Below are positions 25,356 to 33,942 of a DNA stretch of 64,000 nucleotides, piece by piece. The DNA comes from Paenibacillus lemnae. Its GTDB lineage: Bacteria > Bacillota > Bacilli > Paenibacillales > Paenibacillaceae. A model generated the notes under the pieces. The model searched no databases, was not told where the DNA came from, and saw only the letters and a list, made by a program, of their open reading frames with translations. Within the stretch, counting starts at the first letter, position 1; every line of letters begins with the position of its first letter. Location: contig NZ_JABBPN010000005.1 in assembly GCF_012933385.1 (NCBI RefSeq), positions 1-64,000 of the forward strand. The letters run 5' to 3'. The position numbers were made by a program, and so were the translations under genes.

Positions 25356-26327
25356 TCAGCCTGGATGCTGAATTTCCAACTGGGTCAGCAATTCAACGGA
25401 TGATCCGGGAAGAAGTTGAATCAAACCGGTCTCTTCCTGTGGCAGGTTGAGGTTAGGCGCATTGGGAAGCCAGGTATAAGGTTCGATGCACAGAAATTCC
25501 TCAGCTGCACCTTTGGTGTATAAAACCCAATGTTTAAACAAGGCCTGATCCCCAGTATAGCGTATGGTGTAACCGTCATCCCGGGAGAGGACAGCTTCGG
25601 CTGGCTGATCTGCAGGAATTTTGAAAATAGTATCCAGATCAGAGCCTTGAAGATTAAATCCGGTATTCAGTGACTCAAGTTCCCGAAGAGAAACGCGTTC
25701 TCCTGTAGGGATAAGCTCTTCATTCAAGACATAAATCCCTTCGACAGGAAGCTGGAGATTCCATCTGTGCGGCTGTCCATCAAGTAGAAACCAAGTATGA
25801 TATCCCATTCCAAAGGGGACGGGCCGGTTTCCGAGATTGCTGACTCTCAAACGCTGTTGAAGGGTGCTTCCCTTCAGGTTAAATACCATCTGGAGTTTTA
25901 AAGGTTCAGGAAACTGCTGTATCCACTTGGGATCATCTGCAGTTTGGAACTCGGTAGTTACGGAGCATCCTTCTTCATCTTCTTCAATATCGCTAACACA
26001 CCATGCTTGTGTACGGTGCAGGCCGTGGATATGGTTATCATGAGCAGTATTCTGATCAAACTGATAGGTCATGCCGGCGTAATCAAAACGTCCCTTGGAG
26101 ATTCTTCCTGGAGGTATAAGCATAGGCATGCCGAAGTGGTAAGGCTTTTGTAAATAAAATGCCAGCTCGCTTTCATCGGGTCTGCGCAAAACCTGCCGCT
26201 GTTCCTGCAGGTCATGAACCGCAATCACGTTGTTGCCGAGACGGGGCAGGAGGGTTACTTCTAATATGCCGCTGTTAAGAATGTAAGTATCATAACCATT
26301 CCACTGACCCTTAGTCACCTGATTCAT
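25356..26327 (-). CDS. Aldose 1-epimerase family protein
   Basis: 323 residues with the galactose-mutarotase fold. It interconverts alpha and beta anomers of hexoses or a related sugar. The HDNHIHGLHR motif (about 96-105) carries the likely catalytic histidine, and GMGYHTWFLLD (about 174-184) the second. CIEPYTWLPNAPNL near the end supplies the glutamate. Substrate is not clear from sequence. The ATG has aaaggag upstream. It lies alone between the two SASP genes. Confidence 0.85.
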   Translation of the reverse strand: MNQVTKGQWNGYDTYILNSGILEVTLLPRLGNNVIAVHDLQEQRQVLRRPDESELAFYLQKPYHFGMPMLIPPGRISKGRFDYAGMTYQFDQNTAHDNHIHGLHRTQAWCVSDIEEDEEGCSVTTEFQTADDPKWIQQFPEPLKLQMVFNLKGSTLQQRLRVSNLGNRPVPFGMGYHTWFLLDGQPHRWNLQLPVEGIYVLNEELIPTGERVSLRELESLNTGFNLQGSDLDTIFKIPADQPAEAVLSRDDGYTIRYTGDQALFKHWVLYTKGAAEEFLCIEPYTWLPNAPNLNLPQEETGLIQLLPGSSVELLTQLEIQHPG

Positions 26328-26423
26328 ATCGATGCTCCTTTACCACATTGTTTCTGAAGATAACTAAACCCATCATACCAGATTTATAAAGGACTCGTAA
26401 AAAAAATGCCTGTCATTTCAAAA

Positions 26424-26597
26424 TTAACTGTCTGAGCGTCCATGTTTGGCCTTCACAATAAAGCCCCAGCCGATATTCAGCAGTGTGAGAACACCCAGCG
26501 CTGCAGCGATCCATATATTCTGGCTGATCATAATAGAAGCTGCACTAAGCAAAATGATGGAGGAGACAGCAAACCAGAGCGATAAGCCCTTTCCCAT
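26424..26597 (-). CDS. Small two-helix membrane protein
   Basis: 57 residues with two membrane helices (about 6-23 and 28-48) and a short basic tail ending KHGRSDS. The ATG at 26597 has gggagg 9 bp upstream. The gene is short but has a clean start, stop and composition. I do not recognise a family. It is divergent from the second SASP gene. Confidence 0.6.
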   Translation of the reverse strand: MGKGLSLWFAVSSIILLSAASIMISQNIWIAAALGVLTLLNIGWGFIVKAKHGRSDS

Positions 26598-26636
26598 ATT
26601 GTATGACCTCCCTGAAATTATTTTTTTTATTTATCG

Positions 26637-26665
26637 GTATAACAGTGAGAGAACGAGCCATAATA
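26637..26665 (+). promoter_or_regulatory. Sigma-G promoter of the second SASP gene
   Basis: GTATA, 17 bp, CATAATA: a good sigma-G match, with the same -10 as the first SASP gene. Confidence 0.8.
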
Positions 26666-26717
26666 AGCTTGCAAGCTTGCACAGACACAGACATTGATTG
26701 AAGGGAGAATGAACAAC

Positions 26718-26948
26718 ATGGCACAAAGAGGATCCCGCAGTAATAATCTGGTTGTTCCACAAGCAAACGCAGCCCTGCAGCAGCTCAAAATGGAGGCGGC
26801 TCAAGAGCTGGGCGTAACCATCCCGCAAGACGGCTACATGGGTCACTACACTTCTCGTGAGAATGGCTCTTTGGGAGGATATATCACAAAACGTCTGGTA
26901 CAAATGGCTGAACAATCTCTGTCCGGCTCTGGACGCAGCAGCCTGTAA
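26718..26948 (+). CDS. Alpha/beta-type small acid-soluble spore protein (second copy)
   Basis: 76 residues, nearly identical in its core to the protein at 24931 ([20 protein letters not shown] and [16 protein letters not shown] are shared). It differs mainly in the ends and a few internal residues. I chose the ATG at 26718, 10 bp after aaggga; in-frame ATG at 26709 lies too close to that site. It is inverted relative to the first copy. Confidence 0.95.
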   Translation: MAQRGSRSNNLVVPQANAALQQLKMEAAQELGVTIPQDGYMGHYTSRENGSLGGYITKRLVQMAEQSLSGSGRSSL

Positions 26949-26975
26949 GGATCATTTATACGAGCAGTTCCCTGG

Positions 26976-27001
26976 CCCGAAGCTATGCTTCGGGCTTTTT
27001 G
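26976..27001 (+). terminator. Terminator of the second SASP gene
   Basis: A perfect 9-bp stem (gcccgaagc/gcttcgggc), loop tat, then five T. Confidence 0.93.
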
Positions 27002-27207
27002 CTGCCTATATGATAACCTCTCATTTCCTAGACAAATTGTGCCGTAATGCAGGCTTCCCGTCAAGGTAAAATGCTTGCTCGTAAAGTGTCACTGAATTGT
27101 CATACCACTTGAACCGAAAGCTCTTGTTTTATGGAGCCATAATCCGCCATCATATGATAAGCTTGATTACAAAGTGGAAGACCTAGTCTTAAAGGGGAGA
27201 CCGTAAC

Positions 27208-27828
27208 ATGAATATCATGAAAAAGTACAAATGGTCGTGGCTGCTGATTGCCGTTTGTCTGATTGCAGCCGGATTTTTAGTTGCGAACGTGCTGGGGCTT
27301 GGGAAAAGCAAGCTGCCGGTCGTGGGACAAGTTGCCGATTTCAGGATGGAAAATGTAGATGGAAGCACGGTATCCAGAGATGATACAGCGGGGAAGGTAA
27401 GATTGATGTACTTCTACTTCACGAGCTGTCCGGACGTATGTCCGCCGACGACGATGGTGTTGTCACAAGTACAGAATGAGCTGAAGAAAGAAGAAGGCGT
27501 TTTCGGAGAAGAAGCGGCTATCGTCTCATTTTCCTTCGACCCTGAAACCGATACGCGTGAAAAAATCAAAGCATTCGGTGACAAGTTTTTTGCGGATTAC
27601 AGTGGATGGTATTTCTTAAGAGGGGATCAGGAAGAAACCCGCCAGCTCATGCAGGGTTCGTTCAAAATCCCTCTGATTGGAAATAGTGCGGAGAACTATA
27701 CGCATGGCAACCGGATCGCACTGGTCGACCGTGAAAACAATATTCGCAAAATGTATGATGCGAGTGATCCGAGCAATGTTGTGGTGGCGGATGTAGTAAA
27801 AGACATCCAAGGTTTGATCAAAGAATAA
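27208..27828 (+). CDS. SCO1/SenC copper chaperone family protein
   Basis: A 206-residue membrane-anchored thioredoxin-fold protein that delivers copper to the CuA site of cytochrome c oxidase. It has an N-terminal anchor helix (about 10-30), then the CxxxC copper/redox motif FTSCPDVCPPT (C74 and C78) and the distal histidine H166 in NYTHGNRI. All three metal ligands are present. Alternative start at 27217 is possible. Fits functionally with ctaA further along. Confidence 0.92.
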   Translation: MNIMKKYKWSWLLIAVCLIAAGFLVANVLGLGKSKLPVVGQVADFRMENVDGSTVSRDDTAGKVRLMYFYFTSCPDVCPPTTMVLSQVQNELKKEEGVFGEEAAIVSFSFDPETDTREKIKAFGDKFFADYSGWYFLRGDQEETRQLMQGSFKIPLIGNSAENYTHGNRIALVDRENNIRKMYDASDPSNVVVADVVKDIQGLIKE

Positions 27829-27835
27829 ATGAACA

Positions 27836-27880
27836 AAGCGTCCGGTTCCGTATATATTAGGGAATCAGACGCTTTTTTTT
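27836..27880 (+). terminator. Terminator after the SCO gene
   Basis: A stem formed by agcgtc/gacgct with a partly paired interior, then eight T. Confidence 0.75.
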
Positions 27881-28223
27881 ATAATTCCGGAAGCAGCGGA
27901 GGGTAAATAATGAATTCCTCCAAACCAGCCTTTTCCAGCTGTGCAATCAGATATTCATCCGGCGTGCCTTCCACGCCTGCATATCCCCTGCGGGTATAAA
28001 TATGGATGGCATCCGGAAAGGCATCTCGAAGAATGCCGCGGATTTTTTTGCCGGAGTTGTCGTTGTCCATAAACAAATATACTTCCTCATTCTTAACTTG
28101 TTTGCGCAGAGACTCCAGTTTAACGGAGTTCAGAGTGCCAAATGTGCACAGGATGCTGATGTCTGGTGTAAGCAAACGGCGAAGCCGGCTGCGATCATTT
28201 TTTCCTTCGACGATGATATACAT
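27879..28223 (-). CDS. Stand-alone TOPRIM domain protein
   Basis: About 114 residues, essentially only a TOPRIM domain. The catalytic glutamate is in MYIIVEGKND, and the DxD pair in VYLFMDNDNSGKK. These features match the RNase M5/primase-type TOPRIM fold that binds Mg2+ and acts on nucleic acid. It is too short for RNase M5 (about 180 residues), and the C-terminal domain is absent. The start is uncertain: ATG 28223 gives the TOPRIM start but has gggaggtg about 11 bp away; ATG 28247 overlaps that site. Confidence 0.72.
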   Translation of the reverse strand: MYIIVEGKNDRSRLRRLLTPDISILCTFGTLNSVKLESLRKQVKNEEVYLFMDNDNSGKKIRGILRDAFPDAIHIYTRRGYAGVEGTPDEYLIAQLEKAGLEEFIIYPPLLPEL

Positions 28224-28326
28224 GGAAATATAGGCACCTCCCGTCATATTCTGCTCTGAACCGTCACCATTCCCCGGGAAATGAGATCATTATGTATAGT
28301 TTAACTTTATCGGTGTATATCATGCA

Positions 28327-28372
28327 AAAAAGATGCCTTCATCCGCTTCTGCGGAATCAGGCACCCTTGGAG
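28327..28372 (-). terminator. Terminator of the YjcZ-type gene
   Basis: On the minus strand, tgcctgattccgc and gcggatgaaggca form a stem with an internal mismatch, then six T. Confidence 0.75.
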
Positions 28373-28385
28373 TGCAAAGTTTATA

Positions 28386-28499
28386 TTAGTAAAAGCAGCT
28401 CAGTATGATAACCAGCAGGATATAAAGCACAAGGATCATGCCAACAGAGGTTCCGATTCCGCCAACTGCAGGATAACAAGGCTTATGAACATGACTCAT
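28386..28499 (-). CDS. YjcZ-type tiny sporulation membrane peptide
   Basis: 37 residues: a short polar start (MSHVHKPCYPAVGG), then a single hydrophobic helix with MILVLYILLVIILSCFY. This matches the tiny transmembrane YjcZ family often annotated as sporulation proteins in Paenibacillus and Bacillus. The ATG has gaaggagtga upstream and a terminator follows. A CATANNNTA -10-like box (28557-28565, minus strand) would fit a mother-cell sigma factor, but I see no matching -35. Confidence 0.8.
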   Translation of the reverse strand: MSHVHKPCYPAVGGIGTSVGMILVLYILLVIILSCFY

Positions 28500-28630
28500 A
28501 TTGAAATTCACTCCTTCGGGGATGTGATTATTGCTCGGTGGTCATCTGCCACACTGTATCCTATGTCAGAATACCCAAATGGATTGTGTAACCGCCTAGA
28601 AGGTTCATATTGGGCCAACTGGACAGCCTG

Positions 28631-29776
28631 TTACAAATGTGCTCTGGCTGACAAATCGATCGGGCTGTTGATTTTTCTGAAGGGCAGCAGGATTAAGGCG
28701 ATCATCAATAAAATAAATCCTGCAAAGTAAGGGGAGATATCACTCCGCAGCTGCCCGGCAGCTACGGGTCCCGCAAAGGAACCAATAGACATGGCAATGG
28801 ATTGATAGGAGAACACCCTGCCAAATGATGCACCTCCGCTCAATTCGATAAACAATGAAGACAAAGCGGGGAACAGAAGTCCTTTTGCCATGCCGATCAC
28901 GAACAGGATTCCAATCAGCGGAACCTGTTTTGCCGCAGCAAGAGCGTAAAAACATAAGGCCAGGACAAGAATGGAGGCCGCTGTTCTTTTGCCAGGTGAA
29001 TAATGGTTCAGAAACAGCATGCTCAGCGTGATTAAAGCACCAAGACTTATGGAGGAAAACAAAATGCCGGTGGATAAAATGCTGGCATGACCGCCAGACC
29101 GGAGCGAAATCTCAAAGAACAGCATACCCTGACAGCATGCGATGGCAAACGGAACGATATACAAACGCAGGCTAAATGGAAGCTTTCCGGCAGGAGCTGA
29201 GGCTTCTTCTTTAGTGTTATTAGGAAGCCTTGATGTTTTAGGGACGGTAAGATAAGCGATCAACCCGGTGAGAATGAGAAGCCATCCCAGACTTTGAAAA
29301 GTGCCCGAGAACCCGCTTTTTGCTACGATGAAGGCACCCGCTGCGGGAGACAGTACGGAGGCTAACGTATGTACGACACCATGGCCTGACATATACTTCC
29401 CCTGCGTCACCGGATCTTTAGACAAGGAAGCCAATAGCGCAAGGCAGGCGGGAGAAAGAAAAGCAAGCACAAAACCACTCATGGACCGCAGCAGCATCAG
29501 CTGCCAGGGCATCTCGACATGAGCCTGGAACAAGAGAATGAGACCAGCTGCACTTAAGCTGAAAATAATATAGCGCCGGCTGCCATGCTTATCGATCATA
29601 CTTCCGGCAATGAGGTTGCCCGGCATATGAGTCAAGGCATAAATCCCCATCATCCATCCTATAAAAGCGGGAGCAGCACCGAGGGAGAGAGCAAAGGGGG
29701 TCAGGACCGGATGCTGTGCATGCAGATCAAAATAGGCCAGAAATAGGAACATATAAAGCCATAAAGCAGTTTTCAC
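28631..29776 (-). CDS. MFS family transporter
   Basis: 381 residues with about 12 membrane helices in two halves. The loop 2-3 motif GSMIDKHGSRR resembles the MFS signature. The substrate is not evident; such proteins are often drug or metabolite efflux pumps. I chose GTG 29776, 7 bp after aggaggt; the in-frame GTG at 29785 overlaps that site. Divergent from the 29961 gene. Confidence 0.82.
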   Translation of the reverse strand: MKTALWLYMFLFLAYFDLHAQHPVLTPFALSLGAAPAFIGWMMGIYALTHMPGNLIAGSMIDKHGSRRYIIFSLSAAGLILLFQAHVEMPWQLMLLRSMSGFVLAFLSPACLALLASLSKDPVTQGKYMSGHGVVHTLASVLSPAAGAFIVAKSGFSGTFQSLGWLLILTGLIAYLTVPKTSRLPNNTKEEASAPAGKLPFSLRLYIVPFAIACCQGMLFFEISLRSGGHASILSTGILFSSISLGALITLSMLFLNHYSPGKRTAASILVLALCFYALAAAKQVPLIGILFVIGMAKGLLFPALSSLFIELSGGASFGRVFSYQSIAMSIGSFAGPVAAGQLRSDISPYFAGFILLMIALILLPFRKINSPIDLSARAHL

Positions 29777-29874
29777 AAAAAGCACCTCCTACCAGCAAGA
29801 AGACAGGTTATGTACTACTTGTACGTAGGAAGGGACGTGCTTATACCTCCTGATTTTTAACCCATGATGTCTGG

Positions 29875-29904
29875 CTGACAGCAGAGCAGGAAATCATGTA
29901 TAAT
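29875..29904 (+). promoter_or_regulatory. Promoter of the membrane protein/transglutaminase pair
   Basis: CTGACA, 18 bp, TATAAT, 57 bp before the TTG start. Confidence 0.6.
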
Positions 29905-29960
29905 TAAATATGAGTGGCTGAAGGTATGAATACCTAGTTGTGCCGATAGGAGTGAGATGG

Positions 29961-30410
29961 TTGGATACTCAAGTATGGTTAGAATTTCTGAAGCAAAATT
30001 GGCTGGTTATAGCCATTGGCCTGATTGTTTTGCTGATCGTGGTCAATCTGGTCAAGACCGTGGTCAAATGGCTGCTTGTGGTTCTCATTGTAGGGGGACT
30101 TCTCATTTACAGCGGTATTTCACTGGACCAAATCAATGATGTAGTGAGTACGGTGAAGAATGAAACGGTGGATACGGTCAAATCTGAAGTGATGAATTTA
30201 ATGATGAAGGAAGCGCAGGACGCTAAATATACATCAAACGGGGACGGAACCTACACGGTCAAGGCTCCCAATCTGGAACTTAACGGGAGCAGCGGATCCG
30301 GGGAAGTGAAAGTAACATTCCGGGGGGTTCCGGTAGGGACTTGGGATATTAATGATACGATTCAGAGTTATATCGGACAGGCCAGGACCAATTCGACAAC
30401 AGGCAGCTGA
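29961..30410 (+). CDS. Membrane protein of unknown function
   Basis: 149 residues with two adjacent hydrophobic helices (about 11-30 and 35-52), then an amphipathic linker (about 53-85) and a soluble beta-rich domain (about 86-140). I do not recognise a family. TTG 29961 is chosen as start because aggag lies 9 bp upstream. The gene is 26 bp before the transglutaminase-like gene, with which it probably forms an operon. Confidence 0.6.
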   Translation: MDTQVWLEFLKQNWLVIAIGLIVLLIVVNLVKTVVKWLLVVLIVGGLLIYSGISLDQINDVVSTVKNETVDTVKSEVMNLMMKEAQDAKYTSNGDGTYTVKAPNLELNGSSGSGEVKVTFRGVPVGTWDINDTIQSYIGQARTNSTTGS

Positions 30411-30436
30411 GTGGCTGGATAGACAGGAGGGATGAC

Positions 30437-31588
30437 ATGTTGGCGATGTGGAGTGACAGTCTGCGCGAAGGCAACGTGGTAACCATATTGCTGCTGCTCA
30501 TCGCGGTCCTGTCCCTTATTCAGGGCTGGAACCGGGGAGCATCCCGCTCTGCGGGCAGGCTGGCTTTTTTTCTGGGTGACACGCTGCTGCGTCTGATCGG
30601 CCTCGCTATTTCTGTGCTGTTTACCTTGTCGGTTTCTCCGAAAGCAGCAGGCTGGCTGGAAGTATTGGGACAGCGGATGCCTGGCCGGGAGCTGAATTTC
30701 TGGGAACAGATCTGGTATACGGCCATTCATTCCATGGCGAGCTTCCCGCTGCTGCGCTTTGCTGTGATATTTATGATCTGTTACGGTATCATCATATCGC
30801 TGCTGCGTCTGCTGGCGGCATTGACGATTGGCAGCAGGGGCGGCGGAGCTTCAGGCAGCCGTGAACGGCCTGCCTCAGTGACTAGTCGTCTCACCGGAGC
30901 TTTAATCGGGGTACTGCTGGGGACTGCACGAGGAATTCTTGTGATTGCCGTCTTGTTTATTTGTGTAAGCTTGAATCCTAGCAGTGACTTCAGCCGATAT
31001 GTAGAGGCATCTCCGGTTTACCGGCAAGGAGCGCAAGTGGTGATTGAACCTCTGTCCGGGACGTTCGTGAAAGAAAAGCTGCCTGTGTTTACACAGTCCG
31101 TTCAGCAAGAACTGAACGGAATCATGCAGAAGAAATATGAGGTCATCGACCATGCGATTCCGCAAGGTATTCAGGAAACTGCTGCACATGTGGTTAAGGA
31201 CGCAGCTACGGACGAGCAGAAAGCCCGCCTTCTCTATGATTGGGTAGGGACGCGTATATCGTATGATTATGACAAAGTAAAGCTGTATGAGGAGCAGCGG
31301 ATCTGGAAAGAGCAGACGCCGCAGGACACGTATGATACAAGGTGGGGTGTGTGCATCGATTACGCACGTTTGTATGCCATGATGGCACGCTCCCAGGATC
31401 TTGAAGTTCGGGTGGTCACGGGCCAAGGCTACAACGGCCAGGGAGGATATGGACCTCATGCGTGGAATGAGGTTTATCTGTCAGAACAGGACCAGTGGGT
31501 GCCGCTGGATCCGACCTGGGCGCAGAGCGGAGACTGGTTCAATCCGCCTCGCTTTGCAGAAACGCATATTAAAGAAGAAGTGTTTTGA
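30437..31588 (+). CDS. Membrane-anchored transglutaminase-like protein
   Basis: 383 residues. The first about 180 hold four or five membrane helices, with a layout like CvpA-type proteins. The rest contains a transglutaminase-like core: C306 in WGVCIDYARLYAMMAR, H341 in PHAWNEVYL and D358 in DPTWAQS form the expected triad. The family includes proteases and cross-linking enzymes; the topology cannot tell me reliably on which side the domain lies. It is followed closely by two penicillin-binding proteins, which suggests an envelope role. Confidence 0.8.
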   Translation: MLAMWSDSLREGNVVTILLLLIAVLSLIQGWNRGASRSAGRLAFFLGDTLLRLIGLAISVLFTLSVSPKAAGWLEVLGQRMPGRELNFWEQIWYTAIHSMASFPLLRFAVIFMICYGIIISLLRLLAALTIGSRGGGASGSRERPASVTSRLTGALIGVLLGTARGILVIAVLFICVSLNPSSDFSRYVEASPVYRQGAQVVIEPLSGTFVKEKLPVFTQSVQQELNGIMQKKYEVIDHAIPQGIQETAAHVVKDAATDEQKARLLYDWVGTRISYDYDKVKLYEEQRIWKEQTPQDTYDTRWGVCIDYARLYAMMARSQDLEVRVVTGQGYNGQGGYGPHAWNEVYLSEQDQWVPLDPTWAQSGDWFNPPRFAETHIKEEVF

Positions 31589-31590
31589 AG

Positions 31591-31626
31591 AACAGGCCGC
31601 TCAAAGATACGCTTGAGCGGCCTGTT
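31591..31626 (+). terminator. Hairpin after the transglutaminase-like gene
   Basis: A perfect 14-bp stem (arms 31591-31604 and 31613-31626) with an 8-nt loop, but without a following T-run. It may still stop or slow transcription before the PBP gene. Confidence 0.6.
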
Positions 31627-31724
31627 CTATGATCTGCTGCGACTTGCAGGCTATGGAGATGAACCGTGCAGATGGTTATGATAAGATATGGGTACGTGAA
31701 CGTGAACAAAAGGAGAGAAATGAA

Positions 31725-33821
31725 GTGAAGTTTTTCAAGCGGGACAAGCGGAAAGAGGAAGAGGTCGACGCCGGGCACCAGTTCAATATGCGGATTAATG
31801 TGTTCTTTTTCAGTACATTTCTTATATTCAGTATTATAATTGTACGGTTAGCCATTTTGCAGTTTGTGGAAGGTCCGGAATTAACCGAGCAGGAAACTGG
31901 CGGCCGGACCAAAAACTTTCCGCTTGCGCCGATTCGTGGCAGTATTCTGGATGCTGCAGGTACACCGATTGCTTACTCCAAGCCATCCAATGCACTCTAT
32001 GTAACGCTTCTTAAAAATTATAACAAGGATTCAGAGATCGGAGCGAAGAATCGTCCTGAGATTGAAGCGTTTGCCGAAAAAGTGGTAAAGGCTTTTAAAG
32101 AGCATGGAGATCAGGATCCTGAGAAGGCCATGACCATGGAAGAGGTCATTTCGGCACTTGATCTGGAATCCAATAAACAGCATGGATATGAGCCTCGCCG
32201 GATCAAGGGGGACCTGACGGATAAAGAGGTTGCGTTTTTTATTGAGAACAAACACCAGTTTCCAGGGATCGAAATTGTGGAGGAGAATGTCCGCTATTAC
32301 GACAAGGATACGGTGGCTGTACAGACCGTAGGTTACTTGAGGGAATTTAAAGGGCAGAAGAGTTTGACTAAATACGGTGCTATTGACAAGAAGAATGGTA
32401 ACCGGGAGCCGGGGTTAAGGTATACGGAAACCGAGCAGGTCGGTGTGGATGGGCTGGAGATGATGTTTCAGGATGCCCTGCGCGGTAAAAGCGGATATAT
32501 GAGCATTCCAATTAATCCGCAGAACATGATTGACGGGGTGCCGGCACTGGTTGCGCCTGAGAAGGGCCACAATGTGTACAGTACGATTCATAAAGAGATT
32601 CAGATGCGAACAGAACAGGCCATCGTGGAACAGCTGGAATGGCTGCGCACAACCCCATTCTCGGGTCAGACGCATCCGAATGCTACAACAGGTTATGCTG
32701 TGGCCATGGAGGTAGACACAGGCAATGTCGTTGCCATGGCAAGCATCCCGGATTACGACCCGAATGTATGGAAGGATGGAACGGATGAATGGGACAAAGT
32801 GCTTCCCTTCTATGGCAACGGCACCATCTCGCCATACAGCAGCGGTCGTTCCAAAAACGGACTGGATTCGATTCCCATGCTGGGTTCGACCATTAAACCG
32901 TTAAGTGTTTTGATCGGGCTGAATGAAGGTCTGTTTGGCGTTAATGATTATTATTATGACCAGGGATTTGCCCAAATCGGAAATGACACGCGCTCCAAAG
33001 TTCGTAACTCGGGCAGCAAGGCGCTGGGATCCATCAATGCGGCTAAAGCGATAGAAAAATCGTCGAATGCCTTCATGATTGATATGGTGGGCGAAAAGCT
33101 GTTTGCGAAATACGGCGCCAAAGGGATCGATGTATGGGATAAATATATGAAGGATTTCGGCCTGGGTGTATCGACCCAGTCAGGACTTCCAAAGGAATTT
33201 CTTGGCAAGATCGATTATCGTTCGGAGAATGCAGGAAGTCCGATAGCCGCGCTTGCATTTGCGTCCTTTGGACAGTCGGGCGGTTACTCGACACTTCAAT
33301 TGGCGCAGTATACGTCAATGCTGGCAAACCGGGGAGAAAGAATCAAGCCGCAGCTGGCCAGCAAGATCGAAACCCAAGATGGAAGAATTGTACGAACGTT
33401 TAAACGTGAAGTGATCAGCAAAGTAGAGCTTCAGGACCGGCATTGGGATGAAGTCATACGTGGAATGAATACGCAGGGGCTTCCTGCCTTTGAAGGCTTC
33501 GGATATGATTTTGCCCGGAAGACGGGGACGTCCCAGATGACCATTTACGAAAAGGGCGAACCTATCTTCACAGATAATGGTGTATTTATTGCGTTTGCAC
33601 CGCGGGAGAATCCGAAGCTGGCAGTAGCTGTCATTATTCCGGAAGGGGGCTTCGGTTCTTACAGTGCGTCACCTGTTGCCCGTAAAATCTTCGATGCATA
33701 CGATGAGGTGTATGGTCTGGACGGCACGCCGCATCCTAAAGAAGAAGAAGTTCCAGAAGGTGAAGAAGCCGATGAAGGGACAGAAGCGGCCGGGAGCGAT
33801 ACCGGAACGACAGCTCCATAA
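31725..33821 (+). CDS. Class B penicillin-binding protein, tandem copy 1
   Basis: A 698-residue cell-wall transpeptidase. It has one N-terminal membrane helix (about 22-42), a dimerisation domain, and a transpeptidase domain with the three active-site motifs: SxxK (S388-T-I-K391), SSN in EKSSNAFM, and KTG at K599. The tail is Glu/Gly/Thr-rich. It belongs to the PBP2/PbpA-type family that elongates the cell cylinder. GTG 31725 is chosen because aggag lies 9 bp upstream. A longer in-frame reading starts at 31629 inside the hairpin. Confidence 0.9.
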   Translation: MKFFKRDKRKEEEVDAGHQFNMRINVFFFSTFLIFSIIIVRLAILQFVEGPELTEQETGGRTKNFPLAPIRGSILDAAGTPIAYSKPSNALYVTLLKNYNKDSEIGAKNRPEIEAFAEKVVKAFKEHGDQDPEKAMTMEEVISALDLESNKQHGYEPRRIKGDLTDKEVAFFIENKHQFPGIEIVEENVRYYDKDTVAVQTVGYLREFKGQKSLTKYGAIDKKNGNREPGLRYTETEQVGVDGLEMMFQDALRGKSGYMSIPINPQNMIDGVPALVAPEKGHNVYSTIHKEIQMRTEQAIVEQLEWLRTTPFSGQTHPNATTGYAVAMEVDTGNVVAMASIPDYDPNVWKDGTDEWDKVLPFYGNGTISPYSSGRSKNGLDSIPMLGSTIKPLSVLIGLNEGLFGVNDYYYDQGFAQIGNDTRSKVRNSGSKALGSINAAKAIEKSSNAFMIDMVGEKLFAKYGAKGIDVWDKYMKDFGLGVSTQSGLPKEFLGKIDYRSENAGSPIAALAFASFGQSGGYSTLQLAQYTSMLANRGERIKPQLASKIETQDGRIVRTFKREVISKVELQDRHWDEVIRGMNTQGLPAFEGFGYDFARKTGTSQMTIYEKGEPIFTDNGVFIAFAPRENPKLAVAVIIPEGGFGSYSASPVARKIFDAYDEVYGLDGTPHPKEEEVPEGEEADEGTEAAGSDTGTTAP

Positions 33822-33840
33822 CTTAAATGACTTGATAAAC

Positions 33841-33866
33841 AGGCGGAGAAATCCGCCTGTTTTTTT
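33841..33866 (+). terminator. Terminator between the tandem PBP genes
   Basis: A 7-bp stem (aggcgga/tccgcct), gaaa loop, and a T7 run. Confidence 0.85.
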
Positions 33867-33942
33867 ATGTAATATAAGGAACTTGCAGGATGGAAATTAT
33901 GGTAAAATGTGAAAGTGTATAAAAAAGGGAGGGCCGTAACGT

